Origin: Patiria miniata
Taxonomy: Eukaryota > Echinodermata > Asteroidea > Valvatida > Asterinidae
DNA length: 64,000 bases
Assembly (NCBI RefSeq): GCF_015706575.1
Contig: NW_024037057.1
Span: forward strand, 6,009,203-6,073,202
Direction: 5' to 3'
Positions 22,270 to 35,800 of this stretch are shown here, piece by piece. Numbering within the stretch: position 1 is the first letter of the stretch; every line of letters begins with the position of its first letter. The notes beneath the pieces are model-generated. The model made no database searches, was not told where the DNA came from, and saw only the letters and a list, made by a program, of their open reading frames with translations. A program made the translations under genes and the position numbers.

Positions 22270-25239
22270 ATGGCATCGCTGGCATCTATGATTCTGCCAC
22301 TGTTATTTTCGACAATCCTTATCAATGTCGTCATCGTCAAAACGGAGGACACAAAGACCGAGTCACCAACCGAGCACGGCTTGGGTGTGAAAAGTGGCGG
22401 GGAGGAGCCGCAGATCACCCCGGGCAAATCTGCCCCAAACACGGCAGGCGGACTTGACCCCATGGCGGTGTGGGACAAACTCATGAAGGACATCTCGACC
22501 GAGCAAACTCGCCCTCGACGGCAGGCAGGCGGGGGTTATAACCCCATCCAAAAGGGCCGCAGTTCTGCGGCCGAAAGCCCCAAAAGGAAATATCTCCACC
22601 ATCTCCAGAGGCAGGGGGAGCAACTGAAACAGAAACTTGGACGGCACCACTTTCCCAAAGCCAACTCGGCAAAGCAGGGTTCGCTTCGGGCCAGACAATG
22701 GCAGAAACAGAAGCAGGACATCCTCAAGTACCAGAGAAACCAGCAACGGCTCAAGCACTCGAAGAAATCGGACTTGTACGGGGCCGGTAAGGGTGCAGTA
22801 ACCGGAAGGAGGCTACCGAAGAGCCGGGTTCATTTCACCCCTCTTGGGGTCGCTGCTCCGGTTGGGCCTATTCAGGAAGAGAAACGCATGCGTCGGCTGT
22901 ACGGGAAGTACTTCAACGACAAAGATGGTGGGTGATGATGCAAGGTTTCAAATACACACTAAGGCCATATTATATGTGGCAATGAGTTTGTTTCTGCATT
23001 TAATAGGGGACGTTGAACAATATAGGGTCCCCAATTCCCGAGAGGTCCCCAATTTGGATTTATGTACAAAACATATGGGAGGTCTTCCTAAAGTGCACAA
23101 ACAAAAGAGGGACTATGGTCCCCGATTGCAGGCAAATACACAATTGTGTGTGTTTGTCCGTGTATTTTATAGTGTTTCGTCGGTGACAAGCGAGTGAATT
23201 GTTTTCGTTTCAAAAAACGTCAAAATCCCTGAAAATAACAAGCCACGTCTAATAGGCTAATTCCAATGAAATTTTATTCAACGTAGGCCCTACTTCAAAT
23301 ATTTAAAGTTATCCCCCCATTATGTAAATCACCCTTAATTAAGAAAGGCATTTGTCTTTAAATACGGGCGATTCCCAATAATGCGCCTCCAAGAGTTTGC
23401 AGCGCGTTGGCCAATCACAATGCGCGAAATCAGTCGACCTTTTCCAAACGGGCGTTGGGTCGACAGATTTTGCGCATTGTGATTGGCCAACGCGTTGCAA
23501 ACTCTTGGAGGCGCACTATTGGGAATCGCCCGTATTCAGGACACCTTTGTCAAACATATATGTATAAAAATTGCAGGAGAGTTCATAATCATGACTACCA
23601 GATATCTCTTGAAATTGCCTGTACATGGTGAGTCAAGAAAAGCGAAACCCAAATGTCGGGACTATTGTTTTGGTGAAGTTCTGCATGTAGCCCTTTCAAA
23701 ATCTAGGATACGAAAGCGCAATTCATAGGCTTTCTTTTAGTACAAAAATCATTCAAATCACTCTTGTACTATTTAAGTTACGGAATTTTAAACACAACCA
23801 CCGTTTTAAAGTTCTGTCCACGGATCACAAGAAGGTAAGTGTTCTTTCAGCAAAACAAAAACAAACCACATAGGGATGTGTGTAAATTGTTTTCGTTATG
23901 CTGAAAGAACGCACACCTTTTTTTGTGATCCGCGGACGGAACCTTAAAACGGAGGTTGTGTTTAAAACTCCGTAACTTGACAAGTACATTAGTGATTTGA
24001 ATAATTCTTGTATTAAAAGAAAGCTTATGAATTGGGCTTTCATATCTTAGATTTCAAAGTGCTACATGCACAACTTCACTAAAACAATAGTCCGGACATT
24101 TGGGTTTCGATTTTTTTTTTGACTCACCCTGTGCAGTTCCTTATAATTACTAGGGACACCTAATTAATTTATAATATCTCTGAAGGTGAATTTATTGTGA
24201 GGATTGTAGTTCGATAATTTTCTCCCATGCACGCTTGCCCACTTCTAGTTCTTGTATCGATCAAACTCTTCGTTTCCCCCAGATGAAATCAAATTCTCCC
24301 TACCCAAGCGTCTCCTGGGTAACTGCTGGATGCAGGCCATGGTCGGCAGATTATTCAAACCGAGTTGCAACGAGGACGGCACCTACAGCCCCAAGCAGTG
24401 CCACAGGAAACGGTAAGAAATGAGCCCCGCCCACATGACACTTTTGACCAATAACAGGTCGGGATTAAAATATGCGCGCACGTTATGCAGTGCGGTACTG
24501 AAGAGGAGCACGTGCTGTTGCGTATAGTGGGCGGGTCTTCATGGATCGGCCCATATTATTCAGAATATTAATGATACTCTTAATATTAATACTCCCATCC
24601 AAGTACTGCCGACAGTCAACGTTGCTTAACTTGTGTGCAACGTGCTCTTCTTCTTCCACTGAGCTATCTTGGACAGACATAATATTATTTAATTAATACA
24701 TGTACACATCCAGCATTAAGACAACACCTTTTTTTTCAAAACCACGCCAGGGCCCTTCAGTTGTACATAAATAAATTAAACCAAAATTAAATTGCAGTGC
24801 TTATAATCGCTTTCCATATCGTATCAACAATCTCGAAGCGCTTTACGATTATTCCCCCGTTCATCAGGCCACGAAACCATGCGGCAGCCGATATCAGCGC
24901 ACATTCGGTCCTCTACCCTCACAGGTACCCATACATACTCCTGGGTGGAGAGAGGCAATTGTAGTTAAGTGTCTTGCCCAAGGGCACAAACACCATACTC
25001 CTGCCAGGATTCGAACCTACGCACCGTCGTACATAGTTAATACTTCTCATTATTGCGGTTAATTATGAAATGTAAAGTCAGGAAAGCATTGCAATATTTT
25101 ATTTATTTCAGTGCTTATTTTCTTTTCTTACAACAGGTGTTGGTGCAGCGACAAATACGGCAAACCGATCAAGCGCTCCGGTGGTCACCATAACGAAGGT
25201 TTCTACCAAGGGATCAAAGCGTTGACCCTCCATTGCTAA
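22270..25239 (+). CDS. Secreted protein with C-terminal thyroglobulin type-1 domain
   Basis: Three exons, 22270-22927, 24283-24412 and 25137-25239, with GT-AG ends and matching phases, give 296 aa. Residues 1-25 (MASLASMILPLLFSTILINV) form a signal peptide. A Lys/Arg/Gln-rich low-complexity middle follows, with a possible furin site RPRRQ near residue 80. The C-terminus carries six cysteines at 234, 248, 259, 264, 266 and 296, in CNEDGTYSPKQCH and CWCSDKYGKPI. That is the thyroglobulin type-1 pattern, with CWCS in place of CWCV. The PKQCH spelling resembles the C-domain of IGF-binding proteins, but the N-terminal IGFBP domain is absent. Such domains often inhibit cysteine proteases or bind growth factors. 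The start is the first ATG after an AT-rich leader. The divergent neighbour also encodes a basic, probably secreted protein. Confidence 0.87.
23361..23536. mobile_element. Palindromic MITE in intron 1 of the thyroglobulin-domain gene
   Basis: Arms begin AATACGGGCGATTCCCAATA and run about 80 bases with few mismatches ('tttgca.cgcgttggccaatcacaatgcgc'); the right arm ends TGGGAATCGCCCGTATT. No open frame. Confidence 0.88.
23627..24128. mobile_element. Large foldback element with about 210-base arms
   Basis: Starts GGTGAGTCAAGAAAAGCG, ends with the complement TTGACTCACC. Arms share 'gcgaaacccaaatgtc', 'ggactattgtttt', 'gaagtt.tgcatgta', 'attcat.agctttcttt', 'ttttaaacacaacc' and 'gatc.gcggac'. 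Short unique centre near 23860-23890. No transposase remains. Confidence 0.88.
24790..25035 (-). mobile_element. SINE family A in intron 2 of the thyroglobulin-domain gene
   Basis: On the minus strand: box B 'ggttcgaatcctggcagg' near 25010, then 'gcccttgggcaagacactta', 'ctctctccacccaggagta' and 'gggtacctgtgaggg', then a tail containing 'aagcgctt'. The centre matches the 120-300 copy best. Confidence 0.8.
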
Positions 25240-27911
25240 TGCCAGCTCGTGGATCTTCTGAAAATTGCTTATTAAGGTTGCAGACCAGTAAATAAACCGC
25301 CATGGACCCTAGTTATAAAGACGCCCAATTCCGAAATTCAAGGAAATTACTCACAACTCTCCAACTGGTATTTCATTGAGACACACGTCAAATTGAAGCA
25401 TTTTCATCATCTTTAAATTTCTGTTCAATTTTGTGGGGGGGGGGGGGGGGGGCGGCAAACCGATGACTTTTGGGAGAAAATCCCATCCAAAGATGATCAT
25501 CCCTTAAAGTAGTCCTGAAGCCCATCGCCATTTTGAAAAATGATACTCGCTCTCCATTCAAAATAGAGCATTTTTTTTAGGGCCGAATGTCATTTGCATG
25601 TACAATATTTAATAAATTTAAGCCTTTGATAATTTTGATAACATGAGCCCCATGTTTTTTTTATTTACACGAAGTAGCATGTAAATGCGCCGGACCGGAT
25701 TCACCAAACGTAATGGCGTTATTAATATCTCTAAGAGCAGAATCGTAGCCGAGGCAAATCGGTTTAAAATCTCGATGTAACCATTGCAGTACAGGCGTGT
25801 ATAGCACTGCATTCTGGGATTTCCCGCGCTTTGAGAACTGTCCCACAATGCAGCGGTCTGTATATCTCCATTGCACATTTCAGGTCTGGCAAAAAGGTCT
25901 ACAATGCAGGGGACTCGTTTCATACAAATCCCTGGTACACCTACAAAGGGTACATGTATGTAACCGCTGAAAGCCTTAGCAAAAATCAACACAGACCACA
26001 ACAAAACTTTCGGGCGAGTTTTTGGTGTCACAGACCGGTCTGACACAAAGGTCTACAATGCAGGGACCCAGTTTCATACAAATCCCTGGTACACCTTCAA
26101 AGGTGTACATGTAGTACACCTACAAAGGTGTACGTTTGTAACCGCTGAAAGCCTTAACAAAAATCAACAAAGACCACAACAAAACTTTCATTTTGGGATT
26201 TAGGTATCATAGACCTTTTTTATTTGTTCCTTTGTGTTCTTCCCTCTTTCTGTCTCTCTGAAGGAAATTGTGACGCAATTTAAGGAACCCGCTTCATGTC
26301 ATTCGCAAACTTTGTAGTCTTTGCATGCGTAGACCAAAATGGGAAGGAACAAAACTAACTGTATATAATGGTAAATTGAATTGGAGTGAAAGTCTTCCAA
26401 CAGAAAGCATTATTTGAAATAAATTGTTCATAAATATATTAACCACTGTTTTCCGCTCTTAATTTATTGCATTATCAATGCCCAGCAGAAATAAGATGAA
26501 ATCTTTCAATTATTTTGTGTCTTCGACCAAAGTCTGTTCCATTCCGGGTGCTAAATTCTATCCTGTCCATTTAGAATGCACGCTCTGCAACATAATGTTC
26601 ATGAGTCTCAAAACTTCAAGAGAAAGGGGTTGTGCTTCAAATTGAGCCACGCCCCTGTCTAGACAAGACACGCCCCAGTTTAGACTTGACTTTCCAAGCC
26701 CACAGAAGGCCGAAATTTGCACCTAATTACCATAGGGCTTGTGTACTACTATTCAGATCTCGCACCATAACTTATCTTTTGCCTAGGAAAGCAATCAATT
26801 TCTTTTTCTTCTGAAGCCCCGGTTTAAAGTAGCAACAACCAATCTAAAAATCAACGTTTCCAACCTAAAGGCCAAAGCCCCTTCAACACACTGCAATTGG
26901 AACCACCAATTAAATTTCAATGGTTTTTTTGATAGAAACCTCCCCAAACCCTTCAAAACCCAACACTATGCGGTGAGGCAATGGGCTGTCCTTGGTACTT
27001 TATCCAATACTGATTCAAGCTTAATGAAAGTAATGGTGTCCGAGGCTTGCAGCATGGTATCCCTGAAAATCCTGCAAAACGTTTTGTAGGGTTTTGTAGG
27101 ATTTGGGATGGTAATGGTAAATGAAAGCTCTACAGCCAAACTTAATGAATTCTGAAATTGCCAATTTGGGTAACATATCTTGCATTTCAAAATGCAACAC
27201 TGATAATAACACTTGCTGACTAGCTCATGCATGTTAAACTGGCTGCAGAAATGTATTCTTCAATGGTCGACATTTCTTTTAATTATGTGTTTTACTTGTT
27301 CCTTTCTCGAACCAATGAATAAGAATGAACCAATGAATTTAGGGTGAGAATGGTGACAAATCAGTGATCTCAAGCAACATTATACACAGTCCATATCACA
27401 AAGACCTTCAGGCAATAATTTAAAAAAGACATTGAAGGGATGGGAACTTTTAGGCTAATCGTAACATCCCCCCCTCAAAAAAAAGGAAGTGACCCAAACT
27501 TGTATTTTGATCTTAAATTGGCACCTCCACAGTGTATTTATTAAATGGAAGCATTTTCTTTCAACTCTCACATTGGTTTGCCTGTGCTCTCCACAAGACT
27601 TTGTCCATTCTTGAACCGAAACTCTCCCAGACTTTCAAAATCCACATGAAAGCTTTTGAAGGATTCTGTAGGATTTGGGAAGGTAGTGTCCAGCCCTTGT
27701 TATATAAATTAATTGGAGGCTTGACTTCCTTTATTAATTAGCATGCAAAGGTTGTCAGCACAACGGTAGATTGTGGAGGATTAAGGAAGTATTTTTCGCA
27801 AAATTCATTAGGGAATTAGAGTTGATAAAATGAAAGCATCCTTGATGGAAACACTTATAAAGTGTTGGCTTTGATTTTGGTTTGTTACACCAGGTAAGGG
27901 AAGAATGCAAA
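25240..27911. other. Intergenic region with a local tandem duplication
   Basis: No supported gene. A block of about 120-140 bases is repeated in tandem: 'ggtctacaatgcaggg' to 'gaccacaacaaaactttc' at about 25898-26010 and 26051-26189, the second copy with an expanded 'tacacct.caaaggtgtac' part. A G homopolymer lies near 25435-25452. The remaining open frames are short and lack splice or motif support. Confidence 0.6.
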
Positions 27912-28249
27912 GTTAAACAAGCGGTAACCTCAGGTAACCTCAAAGTAACCTCGCAGTTGAACCTCACGGTAAACCTCAAGTTACCTGCTGTTTCAGTGGT
28001 GTGAATTTCTAATGCACACCCCTAGCCCGTTTGAAGTTTGCATAAGCTTCTCCCTGAAGTTCTTCCTTAAGCCTTTGGAATCTAACCAAAATTAAACAAG
28101 CGGTAACCTCGGGTAACCTCAAAGTAACCTCGCAGTTGAACCTCAAGGTGAACCTCAAGTTACCTGCTGTTTTAGTGGTGTGAATTTCTAATGCACACCC
28201 CTAGCCTGTTTGAAGTTTGCATAAGCTTCTCCCTTAAGTTCTCCCTTAA
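27912..28249. repeat. Tandem 179-bp repeat, second copy interrupted by a TTAA element
   Basis: Unit 'ttaaacaagcggtaacctc' ... 'gcctttggaatctaacca' occurs at 27912-28090 and again from 28091. The second copy breaks at TTAA (28246) and resumes after the inserted element with 'gcctgtggaatctaacca' at 28762. A related stretch ('gggaagaatgcacaattaaa', 'caagcggtaac') occurs near 51745-51790. Confidence 0.9.
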
Positions 28250-28757
28250 AGCTATAGTCCATCATTTGCAGCTATCCGAAAAGTAACTGGAGTAATTATT
28301 GTTGAAAAACATACTTGGTTGAAAGATGCAAAGGGGACTAAACTCCCTGTGAAATTATTCTTTCTGGCAAGCTGTCATTTTGACGAAAGAAGGCCTTTCC
28401 AACGGTGCTTCTTAAGACGCACCGCAGGAAATTTAAATTAGTAGTTCGTTTTGTTATTCGGCGAAGAGCGCAAGCATTGGCACGACGCACACGAGGTTGC
28501 TATAATTCGTCAGATCAGTGCGCGACATCGCGTAGCTGTAATGGGCTCAGTGAGAACATGTCTCGGACGCTGAATTCAGGCCCAATTCAAAACATGATTC
28601 AGCAACTTTTGATTTGAAATTGAGATCCTAGAATGCTGTTTTTCTCAGAATATACAGCTTCATCAGGTTAGTTGTTCAGTACCCTTCTTTAAATTTTGAG
28701 CACTCTTGTTGCTTCAAACGAACAAAATGCACAAATTACAAATGATGGACTATATCT
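28250..28757. mobile_element. 508-bp TTAA-flanked inverted-repeat element with empty site
   Basis: Ends AGCTATAGTCCATCATTTG and complement CAAATGATGGACTATATCT, flanked on both sides by TTAA (28246-28249 and 28758-28761). The adjacent tandem copy has a single TTAA at 28067-28070 in the same context, so it is the empty site. TTAA targeting fits piggyBac- or Kolobok-type transposases. A second, reverse-oriented copy lies at about 53562-54050. No transposase frame. Confidence 0.93.
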
Positions 28758-28785
28758 TTAAGCCTGTGGAATCTAACCAACTTGC

Positions 28786-29843
28786 TTAGAATCTGTGAAA
28801 TCCAGAGGGTTTAATTCTTTGAAACTAGCCACACACAGAGAAGTTCATTTCTCCTTCTCACAAATGTTAAATCTACCTACCACCTTACTTTTTTTGATAA
28901 AAGATGAATCCAAAGAAAAAAAAACACTCCTTTTCATTTCTTTTAAAAAAATAATCTCTACTGTCCTTCCATACATATTTTTTATAAAGTTTAAATGTTC
29001 ATATATATTTCTTCCCAAATTATTGGACCATGTTACTCACACAAATACAACTTTCCATAGCTTGATCTTATGAAGGAACAAAGATTTTACTTTTTTTTTA
29101 CAATGGAGGGCGACGTTTTCTTATATTGAGAGGGAATTTTGAAATAATCTTTTTTAAATAAAAAGTTTATTTTTATGGCCAACTGACAAATTCGACAAAA
29201 AATTTTATGAGATAGTGTTAGTAAATCCAAATTGAAAAGTTAGCAGCTAAACATGTATCTGTATGTCTTATGTATATATATGATTTTCTGGGAGATATTG
29301 TGTCCTAGCATTAGTTTTATTTACGTCAATAAGACGTCAATAAAGATATCACGGTAAAATCGTGGCAAACTCTTTTGACAAATAATCCTAAATCTATGAC
29401 AATAGGGCTCGACCTGCAAACATCTCATTTCAGAAATATCTCAGAAAAGGAAAATGGAGGGAAAAAAAGGCAGTCTCTTTAAAATAATATTTCAACCTTC
29501 CAATTTTTAATCAAAATTAGTGAAAAAATAAATACCGTAGTTGGAGTTATAGTAAAAAATAATCATCACAACATGCAAAAATCATGCATTTTCTTTCTTT
29601 TTATATGAATAGAATATATATTTTTAAATGCGTGTGACTAGTCTCAATGTTCTAAATGATATAGTTTAAATAATTAACGGTCTCGCAGTCATAAATTATT
29701 TTAATCGATGAATTCAACCCTCTGGATTTAACAGTGAAAAGCAATCAAATGAAAATTAATTTTGCACGAAATCTTAGCGTTAGGGTACGTTGAGATACCA
29801 TTGCTGTGGCTATAGTGCAGCATTCTTGAACACATTCTGGGAT
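28786..29843. other. AT-rich sequence 3' of CNOT4
   Basis: Very AT-rich, no supported open frame. It should contain the CNOT4 3' UTR, read right to left. A minus-strand AATAAA candidate sits at plus 29316-29321, about 520 bases after the stop. Confidence 0.5.
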
Positions 29844-32800
29844 TTAAACTGCATGATCTGTGGGAGAAAAAAAGAAATAAAAACAATATAACTAGAGGTT
29901 CGCTTTTGTTGAGAAACAAATGCAGAGAGGTCGGGCTCACATCTATTTCAAATGTCATAAACGTTGCCACAAATATCAACTGAAAATTCGTTCTAAACAT
30001 TTTCAACCTGCCGCTAGAGGTCACTCTAACATTTCATGACTTCACCTGTAATTTTTTGGTAAAGTACAACCTAGCCAGAGGTTATCATCATCGAAAGCAA
30101 GTTCACATATTTTTCCACTTTTAAGTTATAAAAGCACATCTGGTTTAGACCGGAAGGAAGTGTCACATGATTACATGTAGGTACACAGTATAAAATGAAG
30201 ATCCTGGATTTTTCTATCAATTCCTGCAAAACTCAAGTTCAGGTCTCTCACGGTTGATTTTACATTGATTTTCAAAGATTAAATCTATGTTATTAGATTA
30301 AATCTTGTAATTTGACACCTGATGACATCATTATGATGTCAGAGTAACATGCACCTCTCAAGATCGGGTCGATATATGTTGAAAGTCACAAGTTCACACC
30401 ATAAACCGTTTAGGAGAAAACCCGCAGAGAAAAGAAAGAAAGAAAGAAAGAAAGAAGATTGATCAAAACAATTCTAAACAGTGGTTTGGTTGGTTGGGTT
30501 GTGCCTGACCACTCAAAAAGTAGTACTGGACAACAGACAACACTATAGAGTACCGACGTGAATACATCACGCACACATATGTGTGTCAAAGACGTTAGCG
30601 CGTCATTCAGTCCGTGAACCAATACGCGTGCGTACTCCATTCGTTTGCAATGCGCTACCTGGTTCTAAATGACGTCACACTTCGGCACTCTATACCAACT
30701 AATGAACCGCTGCGTTGGATCCGAAATGTTAGTTACATTTAATACATAATTTATCAAGTTCAGACTTTGAATTCTTACTTACTCTCTGTTAATGTGTGAC
30801 TGTGTGTATCGGAGGAATTTGTAGGGGGTCTGAGGCCGGGGGGAGGGGCATGTGTCGTCCAGGCTGGACCTGAAAACAAACAAAAGAAATATGAATATGC
30901 ATGAGCTAAAATATGAATATGTATGAGCTGAGAACGGGTGATTGGTGGATGCTTGAGGATTTGGTTCAAATGGTTTTAAATTCTTCTAATATCTATTTCC
31001 CTTTTGACAACAAATTTCTGCCACGTCACAACCCACAAATCATTTTGAACGTTTAAAACTTATCATACCACAAGTTGGCACACTACTGACCTATGAAGGC
31101 ATTGCATTCCTTACCTCTGTTTGCATATGCATGAGCTGGGAATAGGTGATTGGCTGAGGGGTGAGTGGGCGTGTCTCCATCTGTCAACGTTTGTAATGAC
31201 TTTAACCAGTGTGGCTGTTCTTCTGTGGGAACTGCAGATCAAAATAAAACAAAAATAAAAAAAAATATAATCAATGACAGAAGAAAAATGTTAGCTGCTT
31301 GTGGAGACATTCTCTCGACAAACAAGACCACAAAAGTAACTGGCCACAGTAATGGATCATCTCTAAAGATTAGCAATGCGTTGAAGCCAGTCTACATGAC
31401 GTCGCTTCTGAAAACGGGAACTCAAGTGGACATAGAAACTAAACACACAGATCATTGCTTTTCTTGTGCAGGGACAAATGTACTATAATTAGGGAAGCAT
31501 GTCTCCTCTTTGGGAACTGTGACGATATAACAGATTGATACACTGTGTAACATTAAAACCATTCGTCCCTGCAACACCCCAAAACACCCCATGCCAGTGT
31601 TTCCCCTGTCCATTCAAACGTGAGGTGGCCCACCTCGCTACTTTCAGTGACCACCTCGCTCAATTTTTGCCAATATCACCACCTCGCTGTGAAGATTGGC
31701 AAAAAAGAAATTATCAATTGACAAATTTTCATTTTGTGTAATATATGAGCATTTTCCTTTACCTCCATGTATCAAGAACTCACAATTTTGATGTGTTTTT
31801 GGAATCATCGCGCATTTTTGTGAGCGCTGCATTCTTTTCAGTTTGCAGACTGTAAGTTTTGTTTCAATCATCAACTTGAATTGTTACCACCTCGCTCAGT
31901 TCATTAGCCAGGGGAAACACTGCCCCATGCACTCTATGCTTTAATCAAGGAATAAATACAATGCAATACAATGTAGGACAGGTGTTAATGGGAGTAACAG
32001 AAAGACAGAGAGAAACTGACCTTCTTTTTCTGTGAAGCCGGGCGCATGTGCATTGTGGGAGTTGACGCTGATAATTGCCGGGTCGTGCACCATCCAGGTC
32101 TGGGACTGAATTCCGGGCCAAACCTCTGCAAACGGGACAAGAAAAGGTCTTTTGGTCAATGTTCTTTGACTAAATTCACTACTGGACTTTTGTCAAGAAA
32201 TGTGTGGAGTTGGTATTTGCAGGTTTTGCAGTGATTTTGAACCATAGTCTGGACCAATTCGCCACTGTATTATCAGTGCAGAGATTATGTTACGAACCAA
32301 CGATCTTTCACCAAATTTGCTCGTCTTTTTTTGCCAATTAATAATCGGAATTGTACTGTACAGGTGATTGTATGAATTTGATTTAAACAAGTTTTGCAAT
32401 GAATTTTTGTGAAATCTGGTACTGTAACATCAGTGAACAGATGCAAAATATGTCACAAAGTAATCAGTGTTTTATAATCAATAGTCTTTGATATTATTTT
32501 TTTTTTGGGGGGGGGAGCTTGAAGGGGGGGGGGGGTGTGGTTAAATCACACACCTGAGTTCTTCTGTGTGGCTGACTGTGCGGAGTTTGTGGCAGCGTTG
32601 GCCCCACCGAAGCTGATGTTGATGTTGGGTAGCAGCGCCCTCAGGCCGTCCTGCCAACTCTGGACGGACTCTGGGTGTTTGGTCTGCTGTTGGAAAAAAC
32701 AAACAGTAAAGACTTTAAAACCCTTGCTGTGCTGTAACCTCCAAAAACACTTCAACATTCGCCTTTAATAGGAGTCTTCTCAGTAACCCTAACAGAACTC

Positions 32801-35800
32801 AACCCATCAAACCCCAACGGCATGTCTTGTTGGAATCTGTCAGGATGGGTACTGACAGTACCCCTAAAAAAGTAAAGTCTGTCGCGAGCCAATGTGGCTC
32901 ATCAGGCCGGTGTTTATCTCCGGTTTCAGTAGCATGAAACGACTGAGAGTATTTCTACTCCCCCTGGATGGGATGCTAGTCCATCGCAGGTTACTCCCCA
33001 GCTAATGCCGGTACCCATTTATACTCCTGGGTGGAGAGGGGCAAGTGGGGATGAAGTGCCTTTCCCAAGGACACAATATATGACCAGCGGCTGGATTCGA
33101 ACCCCGGACCCTCTGATCATGAGTCACGAACCCTAACCACTAGGCCACACACTCCCCTAACAGTACCCCTAAACTTACTGTCTAGTACACTGGGTTGGCA
33201 CACCGCCAGAATCAAAGTCATGTGTATGCAGTTTTCCATATGGTGTTGGAATTTGCCAGGATGGGTATGGTTCCTAGTGAATCATGCTAGGGAGTTAGGG
33301 TTAAAGGCATATAGGATCCCTTGCGTGAAATTATTCCGTCTGGCTTGCTGTCATTTAGAAGAAAGCAAGAAATGTTGGTGATTTCCATCGATCAGTCACT
33401 TGACTGATTTTTTTGGAAATAAAGAGTTGTAGTGACGAAATCGTCAACTGGCGAATCGTCATCAGAATAACAAACAGACATAATGGGCTCAACGTCTTAC
33501 TTGCGAGGGTGAATGGTGCGGTCTGGGATTGTGGTTATTGAAGCCGAGAGGGTGAGCAATGTTCTGTGGATTGGAGTCTGCTGGTCGATCCATCTGTAGC
33601 CAATTCAGCATCTTACTGCCGCTAACTTCTGCAAGAAGACAAATGGTTCGATCATTGTTAAACTATGGTTTAGGTTAACAGTGTCTCGAGCTGTTCTAAT
33701 CAGATTTTAAGAAAGTCTACCACAAGTCAACTCACAAGTTAACTCATGAGTCAGGCCACAAATGAAACAGGGAATGCCTTCAGAACAGTTCATCTGAATA
33801 GCTTGCTAATTGAATTCAGACTGGACTACTTGTGATGGAAAAGAAATTACAACCTTTTTTTCAAATACTGTTAGATGTTTCCTTTTGAGAACATGGGAAT
33901 ATGCAATGTTACAAATCAAATGTGAATGTCCTCTATACTGCAATGCTATTTTTTTGTTTTGTTCATAAACGGAAAAAAAATGGTTGCGATATGCGAGAGA
34001 CGGACCTGAGTTCAAGCCGTGGTTTGCCGGGGTAGTGAAACCGGGAGGGGGTTGCGTCATCTTATTGGGGTCAGAGGTCATGGCTATTCCTAGTTGCAGC
34101 TCTTTCTCCAGTAAGTCTGCTAGGCCTTTGTTCGATTCGTTCCATGGGTCAAATCCTACAAAAGATAAACAGAAAAAACATCTGACGGAATTTTAAAAAA
34201 CACATTAATCCATTAAGCCCCGCCCCCTTGAAGCTTTGATCAATTACAGCCGTGATTAACGTCTGACCTGACATGTATGCGAGAAGACAGACTATCTAAG
34301 TGACTACTGAAGTATTTTGGAGGGTTTAACACAGGCATGCAACTGGGAATTTAGGAAAAGCAAGGAAACTCCAAACCACACAAGACTTTGTACAGTACTT
34401 TTCAATTTGTAATGGCATTTATAAGAAGTACAAAAATGAGGAAATAAGTAGATCCGAGGAAAAGTTGCATGCCTGTTTAATAGAACAAGGCTAGGGCTGT
34501 GCATCTGAACCGGGTACCGAAGTATCCGACCACTGATGTCAGGAACCGGTTCCCGAATATGAAATTGAGTACCCGTAACCAACTTGACATATTACTAGTC
34601 TTAGTAACTTCTCAGACAATGAAAAAGAAAGTTTCGAATGTCATTTGTGGAGAATTTTCAAAATGAAAACAAGTCCACATGGAAAAGCAAAACAGATTCA
34701 TGTTCACGACGCTTGCGAAAATGCAGCTTACACCATGAAGCTACATGTATTGAGCTGACTGTACGCACTTGTATCTTGCTGTATCGACCCACAGATGTGG
34801 CGGTATTATCGTGCGGACCTTTATAAACAATCTATACAGGAACTTCCGAGACTGACATTTTGGGATTGCCTTCTTTAATGGGTACCCATGTTTTCTTCAA
34901 TCGGGTATCCGATTCCTGTACTGACCGTAAATGCACACCCCTAAACAAGACCCAAAAATGCCAGGCAGAAAGAAAACTTCAGGCATGCAACTGGGAAGTC
35001 AACAAAAAAGAGGAAATTTACATCTTTCCAAGACTTTGTCCAGTGTTTTTCTATTTTCAATGGCACACATGGGAAATGAAAAAAGAGGAAATCAGCTGAT
35101 CCGAGGAAAATTTGCATGCCTGAAACTTGTAAAATGCCATGGACACGAGTCTACAAAAAACAAAACAAATCTCTACAAAAACAAAGGCTCTGTTTCAATG
35201 AAATGTAAATAATTGACCGATCTCTTAAGCCCTGCCCCTTGAAACTTCGACCAATCACAGACGTGATTATAAGCATCTTGGAGATGGCCATAGGGATGTG
35301 TTTCCTGTTTTGTACCCACCTAAGTCGTCTTCGTTGAGTAGGTCTTTTGTATCTGAGCTGAACCCGAACGCAGCTTGCCAGTCGGTGTGACTAGCCACAG
35401 GCAGCAGGTCGTTGTTCAGTATGACACCTTCACTCCAATCTGTGATGGGAAAAGAAAGTTTCTGAAATTACAAACTGGAAAAAAAATTACTGGAATTTTT
35501 GCCCTTCACAGATGTAATTTATTAACCCTAACTCCCTAGGCAGTTTTGCTGGGATGCAACCTCAATCCTACAAAATCCTCCAACTGCCTCCATCGTATAC
35601 AGCCCCAATCTTCCAAAATCATCCGTTATTTATTGAATGTAGTCCTTGGACGTGTTGGCGGGGCGGCCACTGCCTCAATCCTGCAAAATCCTCCAGCAAT
35701 CACTGTCAATGAGTTAAGGCAGAGCCAGTGACATCCTGGAGCAGTGCGGAGGATTTCAAGTGTAAGCTAGGCCTAACACTAGGTCCGGCCCAAGACCTTG

